Shown here piece after piece: positions 35,782 to 44,886 of a stretch of DNA of 64,000 nucleotides (positions are counted from its first letter, which is position 1; every line of letters starts with the position of its first letter). The stretch spans positions 39,481-103,480 of the forward strand of contig CBJLMB010000019.1 in NCBI GenBank assembly GCA_966424055.1, written 5' to 3'. The notes under the pieces are model-generated. The model was not told the DNA's origin. It made no database searches and was given only the letters and a program-made list of their open reading frames with translations. The DNA is from Deminuibacter sp966424055. Lineage in GTDB: Bacteria > Bacteroidota > Bacteroidia > Chitinophagales > Chitinophagaceae. A program made the translations under genes and the position numbers.

Positions 35782-36240
35782 ATGGAAACGCTTATTCAAC
35801 ACAAACAGTATGGGATAGGCCGGCTGCTGCTGTGCAAATGCCCGCGCTGCCGGCAGGGCGATATGTTCAAAGAAAAAAATCCCTATAAACTGAACAGTTT
35901 TATGCAGATGAATGAGGCCTGTGAAGTTTGCGGACAGCCATTTGACATAGAAGTAGGCTTTTATTACGGCTCCAGTTATTTCAGCTATGCCATATCTGTG
36001 GCATTGAGCGCAGCCAGCTTTGTTGCCTGGTGGTTTACCATCGGTTTTTCTTTAGAGGACAACCGTATTTTTTACTGGCTTGCTTTTAATGCTTTTTTAT
36101 TGCTGGCACTGCAACCGGTGCTGATGCGTTTTGCCAGAACCTGCTGGCTGGCACTTTTTGTACGCTACGATAAAAACTGGGCACTTCATCCCGCTAAAAA
36201 AACGGAAAGACAGAATGAACAGATGAAGAATGCCTGGTGA
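35782..36240 (+). CDS. DUF983 membrane protein
   Basis: 152 residues. A zinc-ribbon-like N-terminus with CKCPRCRQGDMF (Cys 20, 22 and 25 region) and CEVCGQPF is followed by two to three membrane spans (FSYAISVALSAASFVAWWFT, IFYWLAFNAFLLLALQPVLM). This is the DUF983 layout. The function is unknown. Single gene with its own promoter and terminator. Confidence 0.85.
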   Translation: METLIQHKQYGIGRLLLCKCPRCRQGDMFKEKNPYKLNSFMQMNEACEVCGQPFDIEVGFYYGSSYFSYAISVALSAASFVAWWFTIGFSLEDNRIFYWLAFNAFLLLALQPVLMRFARTCWLALFVRYDKNWALHPAKKTERQNEQMKNAW

Positions 36241-36263
36241 TCCTGTTAGGGACTAATAATAAT

Positions 36264-36320
36264 AACCGGTCTTATCCTGCTTTAATACGAATGAAAGCAG
36301 GTAGGGCCGGTTCTCTTTTT
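36264..36320 (+). terminator. Intrinsic terminator
   Basis: A long stem pairs AACCGG (36264-36269) and TCCTGCTTT on the left with AAAGCAGG and CCGGTT (to 36312) on the right, with small internal mismatches. It is followed by CTCTTTTT. It closes the DUF983 transcript. Confidence 0.7.
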
Positions 36321-36390
36321 AGATAGCAACCAGGCGCCTGCCTGCCCCGGTGCTGCAGGGGTTGGTATAGTGAAAATATTTTTTTGAAAA

Positions 36391-36408
36391 TAAGACCGAT
36401 CGGTTTAA
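36391..36408. promoter_or_regulatory. TetR-type operator
   Basis: The perfect 10-bp palindrome ACCGATCGGT (36395-36404) extends imperfectly to AAGACCGATCGGTTTA, 43 bp before the TetR gene. Its size and symmetry fit an autoregulated TetR operator. Confidence 0.6.
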
Positions 36409-36450
36409 TTTTATATCGCGGCTGAAACAAACTGTCCGCCGTATCAGGGT

Positions 36451-37044
36451 ATGACTAAAGCAGAAAGAACAAGGCAGTTTATTATCGAGCAATCTGCACC
36501 GCTTTTTAATAAAAAAGGCATTGCCGCAACTTCTATCACCGATATTATGTCGGCTACCAGTTTAGCCAAAGGAGGTATCTATGGCAATTTTACCAGCAAG
36601 GAAGAAATATCGGTAGAAGCGTTCGATTACATGATCAACCTTGTGCTGGCAAAACTGGAACAGATTGCAGCCAAAGAAACCAGCGTTGCAGGTAAGCTGA
36701 ATGCACTTCTTGAATTTTACAGGGTTTACCCGCTTAAACCCGTGATGGGTGGTGGTTGCCCCATCCTGAATTTTGGCACTGAAGCCGATGATACCAATCC
36801 CCCGATAAAACGAAGAGTGAATGAAGTGGTGCTCCAGATGCAGCAGTCTATTGAAAAGCTGGTAAAAAAAGGCATACGGCACGGTGAGTTCAAGCCTGAT
36901 TGGGATGCCCGTGCTTTTGCCATAAAAATGTTCGCTATGCTGGAAGGGGGTATACTGATCAGCCGGCTGCAGAACAATAACGAACAAATGAGTATACTGG
37001 TCGACCTGCTGAAACAGGAGGTCGCAGCCAATCAAATAACCTGA
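36451..37044 (+). CDS. TetR-family transcriptional repressor
   Basis: 197 residues. N-terminal HTH (RTRQFIIEQSAPLFNKKGIA, ATSITDIMSATSLAKGGIYG, NFTSKEEI) and an all-helical ligand domain with GGCPILNFGTEADDTNPPIK typical of the YcdC/LmrA-like C-terminal domain. The stop at 37044 is 1 bp before the hydrolase start, so both form one operon under the palindrome at 36391-36408. The ligand is unknown. Confidence 0.9.
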   Translation: MTKAERTRQFIIEQSAPLFNKKGIAATSITDIMSATSLAKGGIYGNFTSKEEISVEAFDYMINLVLAKLEQIAAKETSVAGKLNALLEFYRVYPLKPVMGGGCPILNFGTEADDTNPPIKRRVNEVVLQMQQSIEKLVKKGIRHGEFKPDWDARAFAIKMFAMLEGGILISRLQNNNEQMSILVDLLKQEVAANQIT

Positions 37045-37045
37045 T

Positions 37046-37915
37046 ATGCAAACCAAAGTACTTCCATTGTCACTGAAAGCCTCGGCCTGGCTGCTTTCCG
37101 GCCTGGGTAAGCCCTTTCCGGGGCTTACTGCCAGGCTTTTTCTGCGCATGTACAGCACACCGCCTAAAAGAAAAATACGCGATTCGCAACAGGCAGTAAA
37201 ACAAAAAGCCGCTGTCTCTTCCATACAACTGACCAGCTACCCGTTTAATCCTGCACCGATTGATATTGTCGCTTACCGATGGGGCAGCCCTGGTAAAAAA
37301 GTGTTGATAGTACACGGCTGGGGTGATACCTGCCTGAGCTTTGGCGCACTGATAGAACAACTGGTGGCAGCGGGTTATGAAGTAGTGGCCTATGATGCAC
37401 CGGCACATGGCGCATCGGCAGGTAAACGTACCAATCTGATCCAGTGGCTGCATGTGCTGGCACAGGTGATGCGGCTGGAAAAAGAAGTGTATGCTATCGT
37501 GGCCCATTCTGTTGGTGCGCTTACTGCTGCACTTACCCTTGCAAGAGAAGAACAGATGTCGGTAGCAAGACTGGTACTGGCGGCACCTTCGCTTTCCGCA
37601 CCGGCATTTTTCCAGGAAACCTTCGATCTTTTCGGCATCCGCAATAAAGTGCTGAGCAAGGCTTATGGGCTGATCAGAACCAATTTGAAAGAAGACCTTA
37701 GTGCACTCGACCTTCACCGGTATATCGGCCGCATCCATGCCGACCGGATATTGCTGGTGTATGATGAACAGGACCAACTGATAAAGTACGCCGATATTGA
37801 ATCCTATCTCGCAGCTTATCCTTCCATACAAGGCTGCAGGATCAAAGGCGATGGGCATTTCCGTATACTGAAAACACCAAAGGTGATTGATCAAGTGCTT
37901 ACCTATCTTTCCTGA
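37046..37915 (+). CDS. Alpha/beta hydrolase
   Basis: 289 residues. Oxyanion region VLIVHGWGDTCLSFGALIE (about 96-114), then YDAPAHGASAGKRTN. The nucleophile elbow reads VAHSVGALTA, a GxSxG variant with AHSVG. A late Asp (LLVYDEQDQLIKY) and His (IKGDGHFRILKTP) complete the triad. It is likely a lipolytic esterase or similar; the substrate is unknown. Co-transcribed with the TetR gene. Its last 14 codons and the following spacer are tandemly duplicated downstream. Confidence 0.87.
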   Translation: MQTKVLPLSLKASAWLLSGLGKPFPGLTARLFLRMYSTPPKRKIRDSQQAVKQKAAVSSIQLTSYPFNPAPIDIVAYRWGSPGKKVLIVHGWGDTCLSFGALIEQLVAAGYEVVAYDAPAHGASAGKRTNLIQWLHVLAQVMRLEKEVYAIVAHSVGALTAALTLAREEQMSVARLVLAAPSLSAPAFFQETFDLFGIRNKVLSKAYGLIRTNLKEDLSALDLHRYIGRIHADRILLVYDEQDQLIKYADIESYLAAYPSIQGCRIKGDGHFRILKTPKVIDQVLTYLS

Positions 37916-38323
37916 ATACCTCTTTAAACCAGGCGGCTGCGTTAACGGTGGTTTTTATAGCTGCAAGCTGATAGCGTTGAGCTGCGAGGGATTTATCTCG
38001 CGGAATACGCGGAAAACGCAGAATGGAAGGCTTTTTTTATTCCTGCCTGGTAGCTGTAAGCTCATTGCTTGCCGCTTTTTCTTTTCCGCGTTTTCCGCAA
38101 CACCAAAGGTGATTGATCAAGTGCTTGCTCATCTTTCCTGAATACCTCTTTAAACCGGGCGGCCGTTAACCGGTGGTTTTTATGGCTGCAAACTGATAGC
38201 GTTGAGTTGCGAGGGATCTATCTCGCGGAATGCGCGAAAGACGCAGAATGGGAAGTTTTTTCATTCCCCTCTAGTAGCTGTAAGTTCATCGCTTGCAGCT
38301 TCTTCTTTTCCGCGTTTTCCGCG
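37873..38323. repeat. Tandem duplication of about 226 bp
   Basis: Copy 1 (37873-38098) starts within the last 14 codons of the hydrolase. Copy 2 (38099-38323) repeats those codons, the stop and the whole spacer, with scattered substitutions. The spacer part holds the blocks GCTGATAGCGTTGAGCTGCG, ATCTCGCGGAATACGCGG and TTTTCCGCGTTTTCCGC, i.e. a GC-rich intergenic element seen again near 49530. The rest of 37916-38468 has no gene. Confidence 0.85.
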
Positions 38324-38468
38324 CATTCCGCGAGCGGCCTCTTTGGCTTACCGCTCGCAGGTTTTTTGTTTATTCAGGGGCGTGCATTTTTATTTCGGCA
38401 AAAGAACGAAGCATAATACATTAAAAAAAATGTTTAGATTTACTCTATAGTCCTTTAAATAAATACTT

Positions 38469-39881
38469 ATGACTACCACTTTCAGAACGGAGCATGATTT
38501 TCTCGGAGAGAAACAGGTTCCGGACGATGCTTACTATGGAGTTCAAACACTGCGCGCCAAAGAAAATTTCGACATCACAGGTATTCCACTCAGTAAAGAA
38601 CCCTTGTTTATTAAGGCTTTCGGTTATGTAAAAAAAGCAGCCGCCATCACCAACAATGAACTGGGTGTGCTGGATGCAACCATCCGCGATGCTATTATAT
38701 ATGGTTGTGATAAGCTGATAGCCGGGGAATACCTTGACCAGTTTCCCAGCGATCTTATCCAGGGCGGTGCAGGTACTTCCTGCAATATGAATGTGAATGA
38801 AGTGATTGCCAATCTGGGCCTTGAGCATATGGGGCATCATAAGGGCGAATACAAATACCTGCATCCGAATAACCATGTCAATTGCTCACAAAGCACCAAT
38901 GATGCATATCCTACTGCATTTCGCCTGGCGCTTTTTTTAAAGATCAATGAATTTATTGAAGCGCTTGAGCAGCTGGGGCAGAGTTTTTTTGCCAAGGGAA
39001 CTGCGTTTAAAGATATACTGAAAATGGGCCGTACGCAACTGCAGGATGCAGTACCTATGACACTGGGACAGGAGTTTCATGCTTTTGCCACCACCATTGG
39101 TGAAGATGTGCAGCGTATGCGTGAAGCACAGCAATTGCTTACTGAAGTGAACATGGGCGCTACTGCTATTGGTACCGGTGTAAATGCGCCGGAAGGTTAT
39201 GCTGTCCGCTGTGTGGCGCAGCTGGCCCAACTCAGCGGCGTGCCGCTTAAACTGGCTACTGACCTGATAGAGGCCACTTATGATACCGGCGCTTATGTGC
39301 AACTGAGTGGTACACTTAAACGTTGTGCTGTTAAGCTGAGTAAGATTTGTAATGATCTCCGCTTACTCAGCAGCGGTCCGCGCTGTGGCCTGAACGAGAT
39401 CAACCTGCCGCCCATGCAGCCGGGTTCATCTATTATGCCCGGTAAAGTAAACCCGGTGATACCCGAAGCCGTGAACCAGACCTGTTTTTATGTGATCGGT
39501 GCCGACCTCACTGTAACGCTTGCCGCAGAAGCCGGGCAGTTGCAGCTGAATGTAATGGAACCGGTTATCGGGTTTTCTTTGTTTACTTCTCTTGAATATA
39601 TTACCAGGGCCTGCCATATGCTGCGTGAAAAATGTATTGTAGGCATTACCGCTAATGAAGCGCACCTGAAAGAAATGGTGATGAACAGTATTGGTATTGT
39701 TACACAGCTTAATCCCATTCTGGGTTACGAACAGTCGGCTGCTATTGCCAGGGAGGCGCTGCAAACAGGTAAATCGGTGCACAGCATTGCAGTGGAAGAA
39801 CGGAAGCTGATCAGCCAGGAAAAATGGGATGAGATCTATTCGATAGAGAACCTGATCCATCCACGTTTTATCAACAGCTAG
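38469..39881 (+). CDS. aspA: Aspartate ammonia-lyase
   Basis: Converts L-aspartate to fumarate and ammonia. 470 residues, the standard length. Family motifs are TEHDFLGEKQVPDDAYYGVQ, GGAGTSCNMNVNEVIAN, the TNDAYPTAFR substrate loop, GRTQLQDAVPMTLGQEF and the catalytic-lid signature GSSIMPGKVNPVIPE. First gene of a cluster with asparaginase, a Dcu carrier and a porin in the same direction. Together they convert asparagine and aspartate into fumarate or succinate with ammonia release. Confidence 0.96.
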   Translation: MTTTFRTEHDFLGEKQVPDDAYYGVQTLRAKENFDITGIPLSKEPLFIKAFGYVKKAAAITNNELGVLDATIRDAIIYGCDKLIAGEYLDQFPSDLIQGGAGTSCNMNVNEVIANLGLEHMGHHKGEYKYLHPNNHVNCSQSTNDAYPTAFRLALFLKINEFIEALEQLGQSFFAKGTAFKDILKMGRTQLQDAVPMTLGQEFHAFATTIGEDVQRMREAQQLLTEVNMGATAIGTGVNAPEGYAVRCVAQLAQLSGVPLKLATDLIEATYDTGAYVQLSGTLKRCAVKLSKICNDLRLLSSGPRCGLNEINLPPMQPGSSIMPGKVNPVIPEAVNQTCFYVIGADLTVTLAAEAGQLQLNVMEPVIGFSLFTSLEYITRACHMLREKCIVGITANEAHLKEMVMNSIGIVTQLNPILGYEQSAAIAREALQTGKSVHSIAVEERKLISQEKWDEIYSIENLIHPRFINS

Positions 39882-39889
39882 TAGTACAG

Positions 39890-39983
39890 CGATGAGCTGC
39901 CGGCTACCAGCTTTGACAAGGCAAGCACTCATTTATTACAGGCGCTCAGGGCTAACAGCTACCGGCTGGCAGCTTTCATGGCC
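39890..39983. repeat. Intergenic repeat with two related AGCT-rich blocks
   Basis: GAGCTGCCGGCTACCAGCTT (about 39893-39912) and CAGCTACCGGCTGGCAGCTT (about 39957-39976) are near-identical direct blocks in the aspA-asparaginase gap. It resembles the AGCTGCAAGCT-type parts of the other intergenic repeats in the window but is not a clear copy. Confidence 0.35.
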
Positions 39984-40023
39984 ATAACCTGGGTTAGCCA
40001 TTCTTTACCATAAACCAGCTCTT

Positions 40024-41079
40024 ATGAAGAAAGCCATAGCCCTATTGTTTACAGGGGCATTGTTGCTGCTTACTTCGGGGTTAACAGCGCAGCTGCCCCG
40101 GATCATTATCCTGGCCACAGGCGGCACTATTGCAGGGTCGGGTGCAGCCGCCGACCGGTCAGCGTATACCGCAGGCAAGCTGCCTGTGAAAGACTTGGTA
40201 TCAGCTATTCCCGAAGTAACTAAAATAGCTGATATCAAAGGTGAGCAGATCTCTTCTGTCGGCAGCCAGGATATGAGTATCGCTGTGTGGCTGAAACTGA
40301 ACCAGCGTATCAATGAAATATTCCGGAACAATGAAGCCGATGGCATCGTGATCACCCATGGTACCGATACACAGGAGGAAACCGCCTATTTTCTCAACCT
40401 CACAGTTCGTTATGATAAACCGGTAGTATTGACCGGTTCTATGCGGCCGGCCACTGCGATCAGTGCCGATGGCCCCAAGAATCTTTATGATGCTGTTACC
40501 GTAGCGGCCAGTTCTAAAAGTAATGGGAGGGGAGTGCTGGTTGTTTTCAATGAAAGCATTTTCGATGGCCGGGATGTGGTAAAAGGCAGCACCACCAAGG
40601 TGAACAGTTTTGTTGCACCCAATGTGGGTGCTATCGGGCAGGTGTACGATAGCAAAGTACAATATTATCTTTCCAGCATCCGTGCGGCCAATAAAAATAC
40701 GCCGTTTGATATTAGCGGTGTTACCAGCCTGCCCCAGGTAGGTATTGCCTATGCTTATGCTGATGCAGACCCCCTGCCGGTGAATGCTTTTGTTGATGCC
40801 GGTTACAAGGGCATCGTGATTGCCGGTGTGGGCAACGGCAATTTCAGCAAAGCTTTTTATGATGCTGTTGACAGGGCGGTGAAAAAAGGTGTTATCGTGG
40901 TACGGTCCAGCAGGGTTGCCTCAGGCAGGGTAACACTTTATGATGAAATAGACGACAATAAACTGGGTACGCTTGTGTCTGATGATCTTAATCCGCAGAA
41001 GGCGCGCATCCTGTTGATGCTGGGACTGCTGAAGACAACAGATAAAAAACAACTGCAAGACTATTTCTTTAAATACTGA
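40024..41079 (+). CDS. ansB: Type II L-asparaginase, exported
   Basis: Hydrolyses L-asparagine to aspartate and ammonia. 351 residues with a signal peptide (MKKAIALLFTGALLLLTSGL TAQ). Catalytic motifs are ATGGTIAGSG (Thr 35) and THGTDTQEETAY (Thr 114, Asp 115), followed by VVLTGSMRPATAISADGPKN. The periplasmic location and the position after aspA fit feeding aspartate to the fumarate module. It lies 21 bp upstream of the carrier gene. Confidence 0.94.
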   Translation: MKKAIALLFTGALLLLTSGLTAQLPRIIILATGGTIAGSGAAADRSAYTAGKLPVKDLVSAIPEVTKIADIKGEQISSVGSQDMSIAVWLKLNQRINEIFRNNEADGIVITHGTDTQEETAYFLNLTVRYDKPVVLTGSMRPATAISADGPKNLYDAVTVAASSKSNGRGVLVVFNESIFDGRDVVKGSTTKVNSFVAPNVGAIGQVYDSKVQYYLSSIRAANKNTPFDISGVTSLPQVGIAYAYADADPLPVNAFVDAGYKGIVIAGVGNGNFSKAFYDAVDRAVKKGVIVVRSSRVASGRVTLYDEIDDNKLGTLVSDDLNPQKARILLMLGLLKTTDKKQLQDYFFKY

Positions 41080-41100
41080 TCGTTAAAAAACGGTTCTGCC

Positions 41101-42441
41101 ATGATTTTTATCCAGCTGATTATTTTGTTGGGCATGATACTCGTGGGCGCACAAATGAAAGGCATTGGCCTTGGCGTTATGGGCATGCTCGGCCTTTTGA
41201 TATTTATCGTTGTTTTCCATATGCGGCCCACCGATCCGCCACTTGATGTGATGCTGATTATCATGGCCATTGTAACAACAGGTGCCACGCTGCAGGCCGC
41301 GGGCGGACTGGATTACCTGGTAAGTGTGGCAGAGCGCGTCATCCGCCGTAATCCCGCACATATCACCTTTATTGCGCCACTTACCAGTTATGCGCTTTGT
41401 TTATTTGCCGGGACCTCGCATATCGTTTACAGCCTGCTGCCCATTATTGCCGAAGTGGCCACCAAGAAAAGGATACGGCCCGAGCGACCACTGAGCATTT
41501 CTGTTGTGGCCGCGCATGTGGCGCTTACCGGTAGCCCTATGAGCGCGGCAACGGCTGCATTGGCGGCGATACTTGCCTATCCCTCTGCTGCAGTGGATAT
41601 CATGAAAATAGGTATACCCTGCGGTATTGTTGGCGTGCTGGCAGGTGCCCTCTCTGTATGGAAAAAAGGAAAAGAATTGAAAGATGATCCCGAGTTTTTA
41701 AAAAAAATGAAAGACCCTCAATTTGCCAGCACCATCGATGCAGAAACAGCCGGTAATAAAGCACAGGTGAAACCGGGAGCAAAAACAGCTGTGCTGATCT
41801 TCGGCATAGCCATCCTGGTCATTGTGCTTTGCGGTGCATTCCCCTCTATTGTTCCGCAGCTGGCGCCCGGTACGGCCGGACTGAGCATAAAAGCCAATGG
41901 AACGCTTACAATGGGTAGTATTATAGAGATCACCACGCTTTCAGCATCGGGTATTATGATGCTGGTTACAAAGACCAATACAGCAGATGTGGCCAGGGCC
42001 AGCCTGTTCACTGCAATGGCTGCTGCTGTTATTTCGGTATTTGGCGTGGTGTGGATGAGCTCTACATTTATGGCCCATAACCAGGAGCTGATCAAAACCA
42101 CACTTGGTGGTATTGCCAAAGCCTATCCCTGGACTTTTACTTTCGCCGTGTTTATCATGGGTATGCTCATGTTCAGCCAGGCCGCCACTACCCGCACGAT
42201 GATGCCACTGGGCCTTACACTTGGCATTTCCAGTCCGCACCTGATCGCTATGTTCCCGGCCGTTAATTCCGATTTTGTGCTGCCTGGTTATCCTACCCTG
42301 CTGGCTGCTATTAATTTTGACCGCACCGGCTCTACTAAAATCGGCAAGTATGTGATCAATCACAGCTTTATGCTTCCGGGTGTTGTTACCGTAGGTGTGG
42401 CTGTCGCACTCGGCTTTCTGCTTACACAGCTGCTGTTGTAA
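41101..42441 (+). CDS. dcuB: Anaerobic C4-dicarboxylate carrier (Dcu family)
   Basis: 446 residues with about ten to twelve membrane spans. Dcu-family segments include VGAQMKGIGLGVMGMLGLLI, GATLQAAGGLDYLVSVAERVIRRNP, FAGTSHIVYSLLPIIAEVA, HVALTGSPMSAATAALAAIL and the C-terminal FNFDRTGSTKIGKYVINHSF-like stretch. It exchanges or takes up aspartate, fumarate and succinate. Next to aspA and asparaginase it probably works as an aspartate/succinate antiporter. DcuA versus DcuB type cannot be settled here. Confidence 0.9.
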   Translation: MIFIQLIILLGMILVGAQMKGIGLGVMGMLGLLIFIVVFHMRPTDPPLDVMLIIMAIVTTGATLQAAGGLDYLVSVAERVIRRNPAHITFIAPLTSYALCLFAGTSHIVYSLLPIIAEVATKKRIRPERPLSISVVAAHVALTGSPMSAATAALAAILAYPSAAVDIMKIGIPCGIVGVLAGALSVWKKGKELKDDPEFLKKMKDPQFASTIDAETAGNKAQVKPGAKTAVLIFGIAILVIVLCGAFPSIVPQLAPGTAGLSIKANGTLTMGSIIEITTLSASGIMMLVTKTNTADVARASLFTAMAAAVISVFGVVWMSSTFMAHNQELIKTTLGGIAKAYPWTFTFAVFIMGMLMFSQAATTRTMMPLGLTLGISSPHLIAMFPAVNSDFVLPGYPTLLAAINFDRTGSTKIGKYVINHSFMLPGVVTVGVAVALGFLLTQLLL

Positions 42442-42460
42442 AAACACAAACGAACAGGCT

Positions 42461-43651
42461 ATGAATAAACCGGGAAAACCATTGCTGCTGCTCGCCCTGG
42501 GCTTATCGGTCACAGCATTACTGCATGCACAACGGGAAATGCAGATAGATACTTCTATTTATCATACCCGCCCCATTATCCCGGCCCCTAAGGCCGAGCT
42601 GCTGAAGAATATTGATGTGATTGCCAATATGCAATACAATTTTCGCAATGAGTTCCAGGATGGGGTGTATAAAGACAGCCGGTTTAGCATGGACCAGTTC
42701 AGGCTGGAGATAAAAGGAAAAGTTTTTGATAAGGTCTATTTCCGGTTCCGCGACCGCTATACCCGTGCAACCGAACCACAATCGGTGGACAATATCAGCC
42801 ATTCTGTTGACCTGGCTTATATACGGATCGATGCCAACCCGCAATGGGCTTTTTCATTCGGGAAGATGTGTGCCGACTGGGGCGGTTATGAATTTGATAT
42901 GAACCCGATCGATATTTACCAGTATAATGATATTGTTGAATATGCAGATAATTTTCTCAGCGGTGCACAGATCACCTTTCAACCCGGTAAATCAAATGAA
43001 TTCAACCTGCAGCTAACCAATGCGCGTACCCGCAGCTTCCAGGAGCTTTATGATACTATCCCGGGGATAACCCCGGCCAAATTCCCTTCGGCGATCACTG
43101 CCAACTGGCGCGGTGCTCTTTTTGATGGCAAGTTTACCACCATCTGGTCGTATAGTTTTTTTACTGATGCAGTTGGCAAGCATATGAATTATATCGCATT
43201 GGGCAACCAGTACCATATCAATAAAAAATGGATGCTTACTTACGATTTTAAATGGGATGATGAAGGGCTCGACAGGAAATTTATTGTCAGTGGTATTGTT
43301 CCTAAAACCATCAATCCCTATGCCGCGCAGAAAGTGCGCTATATAGAGCACTGGGCGAAAGTTGATTTCGGGTTTGCCCCACGGTGGCATGCTGCCATCA
43401 TCGGTATGCTGAGCAATGCATATTGGAACGGCAATCCTGATGCTGCGGGCGACAAGCACCTGCGTAGTTCCTGGGGTTTTATCCCTTCTATAGAATATTT
43501 CCCGGTAAAACAACTGAACCTGAAATTCTTTGTCAACTATGTAGGGCGCTGGTACAACTATTCCGATTATGCCAAACGTGTTTTTGGATCAGCTAATGCG
43601 GTAACAGGCCGTATAAATTTCGGGTTCAGTACACCGCTGGTGATATTGTAA
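42461..43651 (+). CDS. Outer-membrane porin (phosphate-selective O/P-like)
   Basis: From MNKPGKPLLLLALGLSVTAL the protein has 396 residues. The signal peptide ends near LHA, which decides for this start over the in-frame ATG at 42395 inside the carrier gene. The mature part alternates short strands (MQYNFRNEFQDG, FSMDQFRLEIKG, VYFRFRDRYTR, WAFSFGKMCADWGGYEF) and ends in INFGFSTPLVIL, as in O/P-family porins. It likely lets amino acids or dicarboxylates through the outer membrane for the aspA module. Confidence 0.82.
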   Translation: MNKPGKPLLLLALGLSVTALLHAQREMQIDTSIYHTRPIIPAPKAELLKNIDVIANMQYNFRNEFQDGVYKDSRFSMDQFRLEIKGKVFDKVYFRFRDRYTRATEPQSVDNISHSVDLAYIRIDANPQWAFSFGKMCADWGGYEFDMNPIDIYQYNDIVEYADNFLSGAQITFQPGKSNEFNLQLTNARTRSFQELYDTIPGITPAKFPSAITANWRGALFDGKFTTIWSYSFFTDAVGKHMNYIALGNQYHINKKWMLTYDFKWDDEGLDRKFIVSGIVPKTINPYAAQKVRYIEHWAKVDFGFAPRWHAAIIGMLSNAYWNGNPDAAGDKHLRSSWGFIPSIEYFPVKQLNLKFFVNYVGRWYNYSDYAKRVFGSANAVTGRINFGFSTPLVIL

Positions 43652-43666
43652 AAGAAGGTGTTTAAA

Positions 43667-43691
43667 AAAATATGCATGATCAACTGATCAT
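43667..43691 (-). terminator. Possible terminator of the GlxA-type gene
   Basis: ATGATCA/TGATCAT inverted repeat (43676-43691) overlaps the stop codon and is followed on the minus strand, after a 4-nt gap, by seven T residues. The stem is short. Confidence 0.35.
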
Positions 43692-44654
43692 CGCGCTGTA
43701 TTTTTTCCGGTAATCGATTGGTGACAGGTCAGTATGTTTTTTGAAAATACGCCTGAAAGCATCTATGTCATTATAACCAATTTCATAAGTGATCTCACTG
43801 ATGGTTTTACGGGCTGATTCAAGTTGTTTTTTTGTGTATTCCACTTTCACTCTTTGAATATATTCGGCTACAGAATTGCCCGTGCATTTTTTAAACCGCC
43901 GTTCAAATGTCCGGCGGCCCATATCGAATCTCGAACAGAGCTCATCCACAGAAAACAGGCTGGTAGGGTTGTTCTCTATAAACTCCTGTGCATCCAGAAC
44001 CGGTTTGTCTGCATGTTTTTTCTGCCCCATAAAAATGGCGAACTGGTTTTGTGTTTTTCTTTCAATATCTATCTCGAACATTTTAGAAGCCAGTACCGCT
44101 ATTTCACGGCCCAGGTGTTTTTCCATAATATACAACAGCAGGTTCAGGTACGAGTAGCCTCCACCGCAGGTGTAAATACCATGTTCATCGGTGATGATGG
44201 TATCGTTGATAACTTCCACGCGGGGAAACATGGTGGTGAAATCATTGCGTGCAGCCCAGTGTATGGCGCATTTTCTTCCATCAAGCAGGCCGGTGGCTGC
44301 CAGGAAAAATGAGCCCACGCATAAACTGGCTATCTCTGCACCGCGGTGGTGCTGGCTGATTATCCAGTCGCTATAAGGCCCGTTCTGCTGGCAGGTCTTT
44401 GAAAAATCACCACATATCAGGGGCACAATTACCAGGTCGGTCTTTGCTATTTTATCAATGGTGCTATTGGTGCTGATATGATAAAGCCCGTTGTTCAGGC
44501 TGGTGTTTTCCTTCAATCCAACTATTTCAACCGTATAAAAAGGCGGCTTGCCGCTGTATCGCAGAAAATCATTTACCCTGTTGAGTATCTGGTAACTGCT
44601 GTCAATGCAATTCATTGTTGCATCGCTGAGGGCTAGAATGGATACATGTTTCAT
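43680..44654 (-). CDS. GlxA-type AraC regulator with DJ-1/PfpI-like domain
   Basis: From MKHVSILALSDATMN the protein has 324 residues; the in-frame ATG at 44756 would add 34 residues outside the family. The N-terminal amidotransferase-like domain (about 1-180) has the nucleophile-elbow segment GAEIASLCVGSFFLAATGLLDG. The C-terminal AraC HTH pair is FSVDELCSRFDMGRRTFERR and ISEITYEIGYNDIDAFRRIF. Divergent from a VOC-family gene across 232 bp, which it may control. Effector unknown. Confidence 0.88.
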   Translation of the reverse strand: MKHVSILALSDATMNCIDSSYQILNRVNDFLRYSGKPPFYTVEIVGLKENTSLNNGLYHISTNSTIDKIAKTDLVIVPLICGDFSKTCQQNGPYSDWIISQHHRGAEIASLCVGSFFLAATGLLDGRKCAIHWAARNDFTTMFPRVEVINDTIITDEHGIYTCGGGYSYLNLLLYIMEKHLGREIAVLASKMFEIDIERKTQNQFAIFMGQKKHADKPVLDAQEFIENNPTSLFSVDELCSRFDMGRRTFERRFKKCTGNSVAEYIQRVKVEYTKKQLESARKTISEITYEIGYNDIDAFRRIFKKHTDLSPIDYRKKYSAMIS

Positions 44655-44886
44655 TTGCTCAGGAATGTTTTTAAATGCTGGTACAACCGGGTGAGGTGAA
44701 TAGCAGTACAAACCACCGGTTGCCACAAATGTATTGGACAGGCCTGTCGGAAACAACGGGTGAGATTGTCGCTTTTGCCATGAGCCTGTACACCGGCAGC
44801 TGTATAGCTTCGCTGTATAAAAACAGGATACGCGGTGCTATTGCACAAACCCTGGTTCAATTTATAAATAATTCAAACAATGTAAA

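Noticed and set aside
36562..37224. 220-codon antisense frame across the TetR gene
   Set aside because: It lies on the opposite strand of a clear TetR gene with HTH and a matching operator; its translation is Cys/His/Phe-rich and has no domain logic.
37070..37894. 274-codon antisense frame across the alpha/beta hydrolase
   Set aside because: Mirror frame of a gene with a full catalytic triad; the translation shows no family features.
42395..42460. Longer N-terminus for the porin
   Set aside because: It would begin inside the carrier gene and place Cys-rich residues before an otherwise perfect signal peptide at 42461.
41941..42513. 190-codon antisense frame over the Dcu carrier
   Set aside because: Overlaps a well-supported transporter; composition is typical of a shadow frame.
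43676..43691. ATGATCA/TGATCAT palindrome as a protein operator
   Set aside because: It overlaps a stop codon at a convergent gene end and is followed by a T-run on the minus strand, so a weak terminator is the simpler reading.
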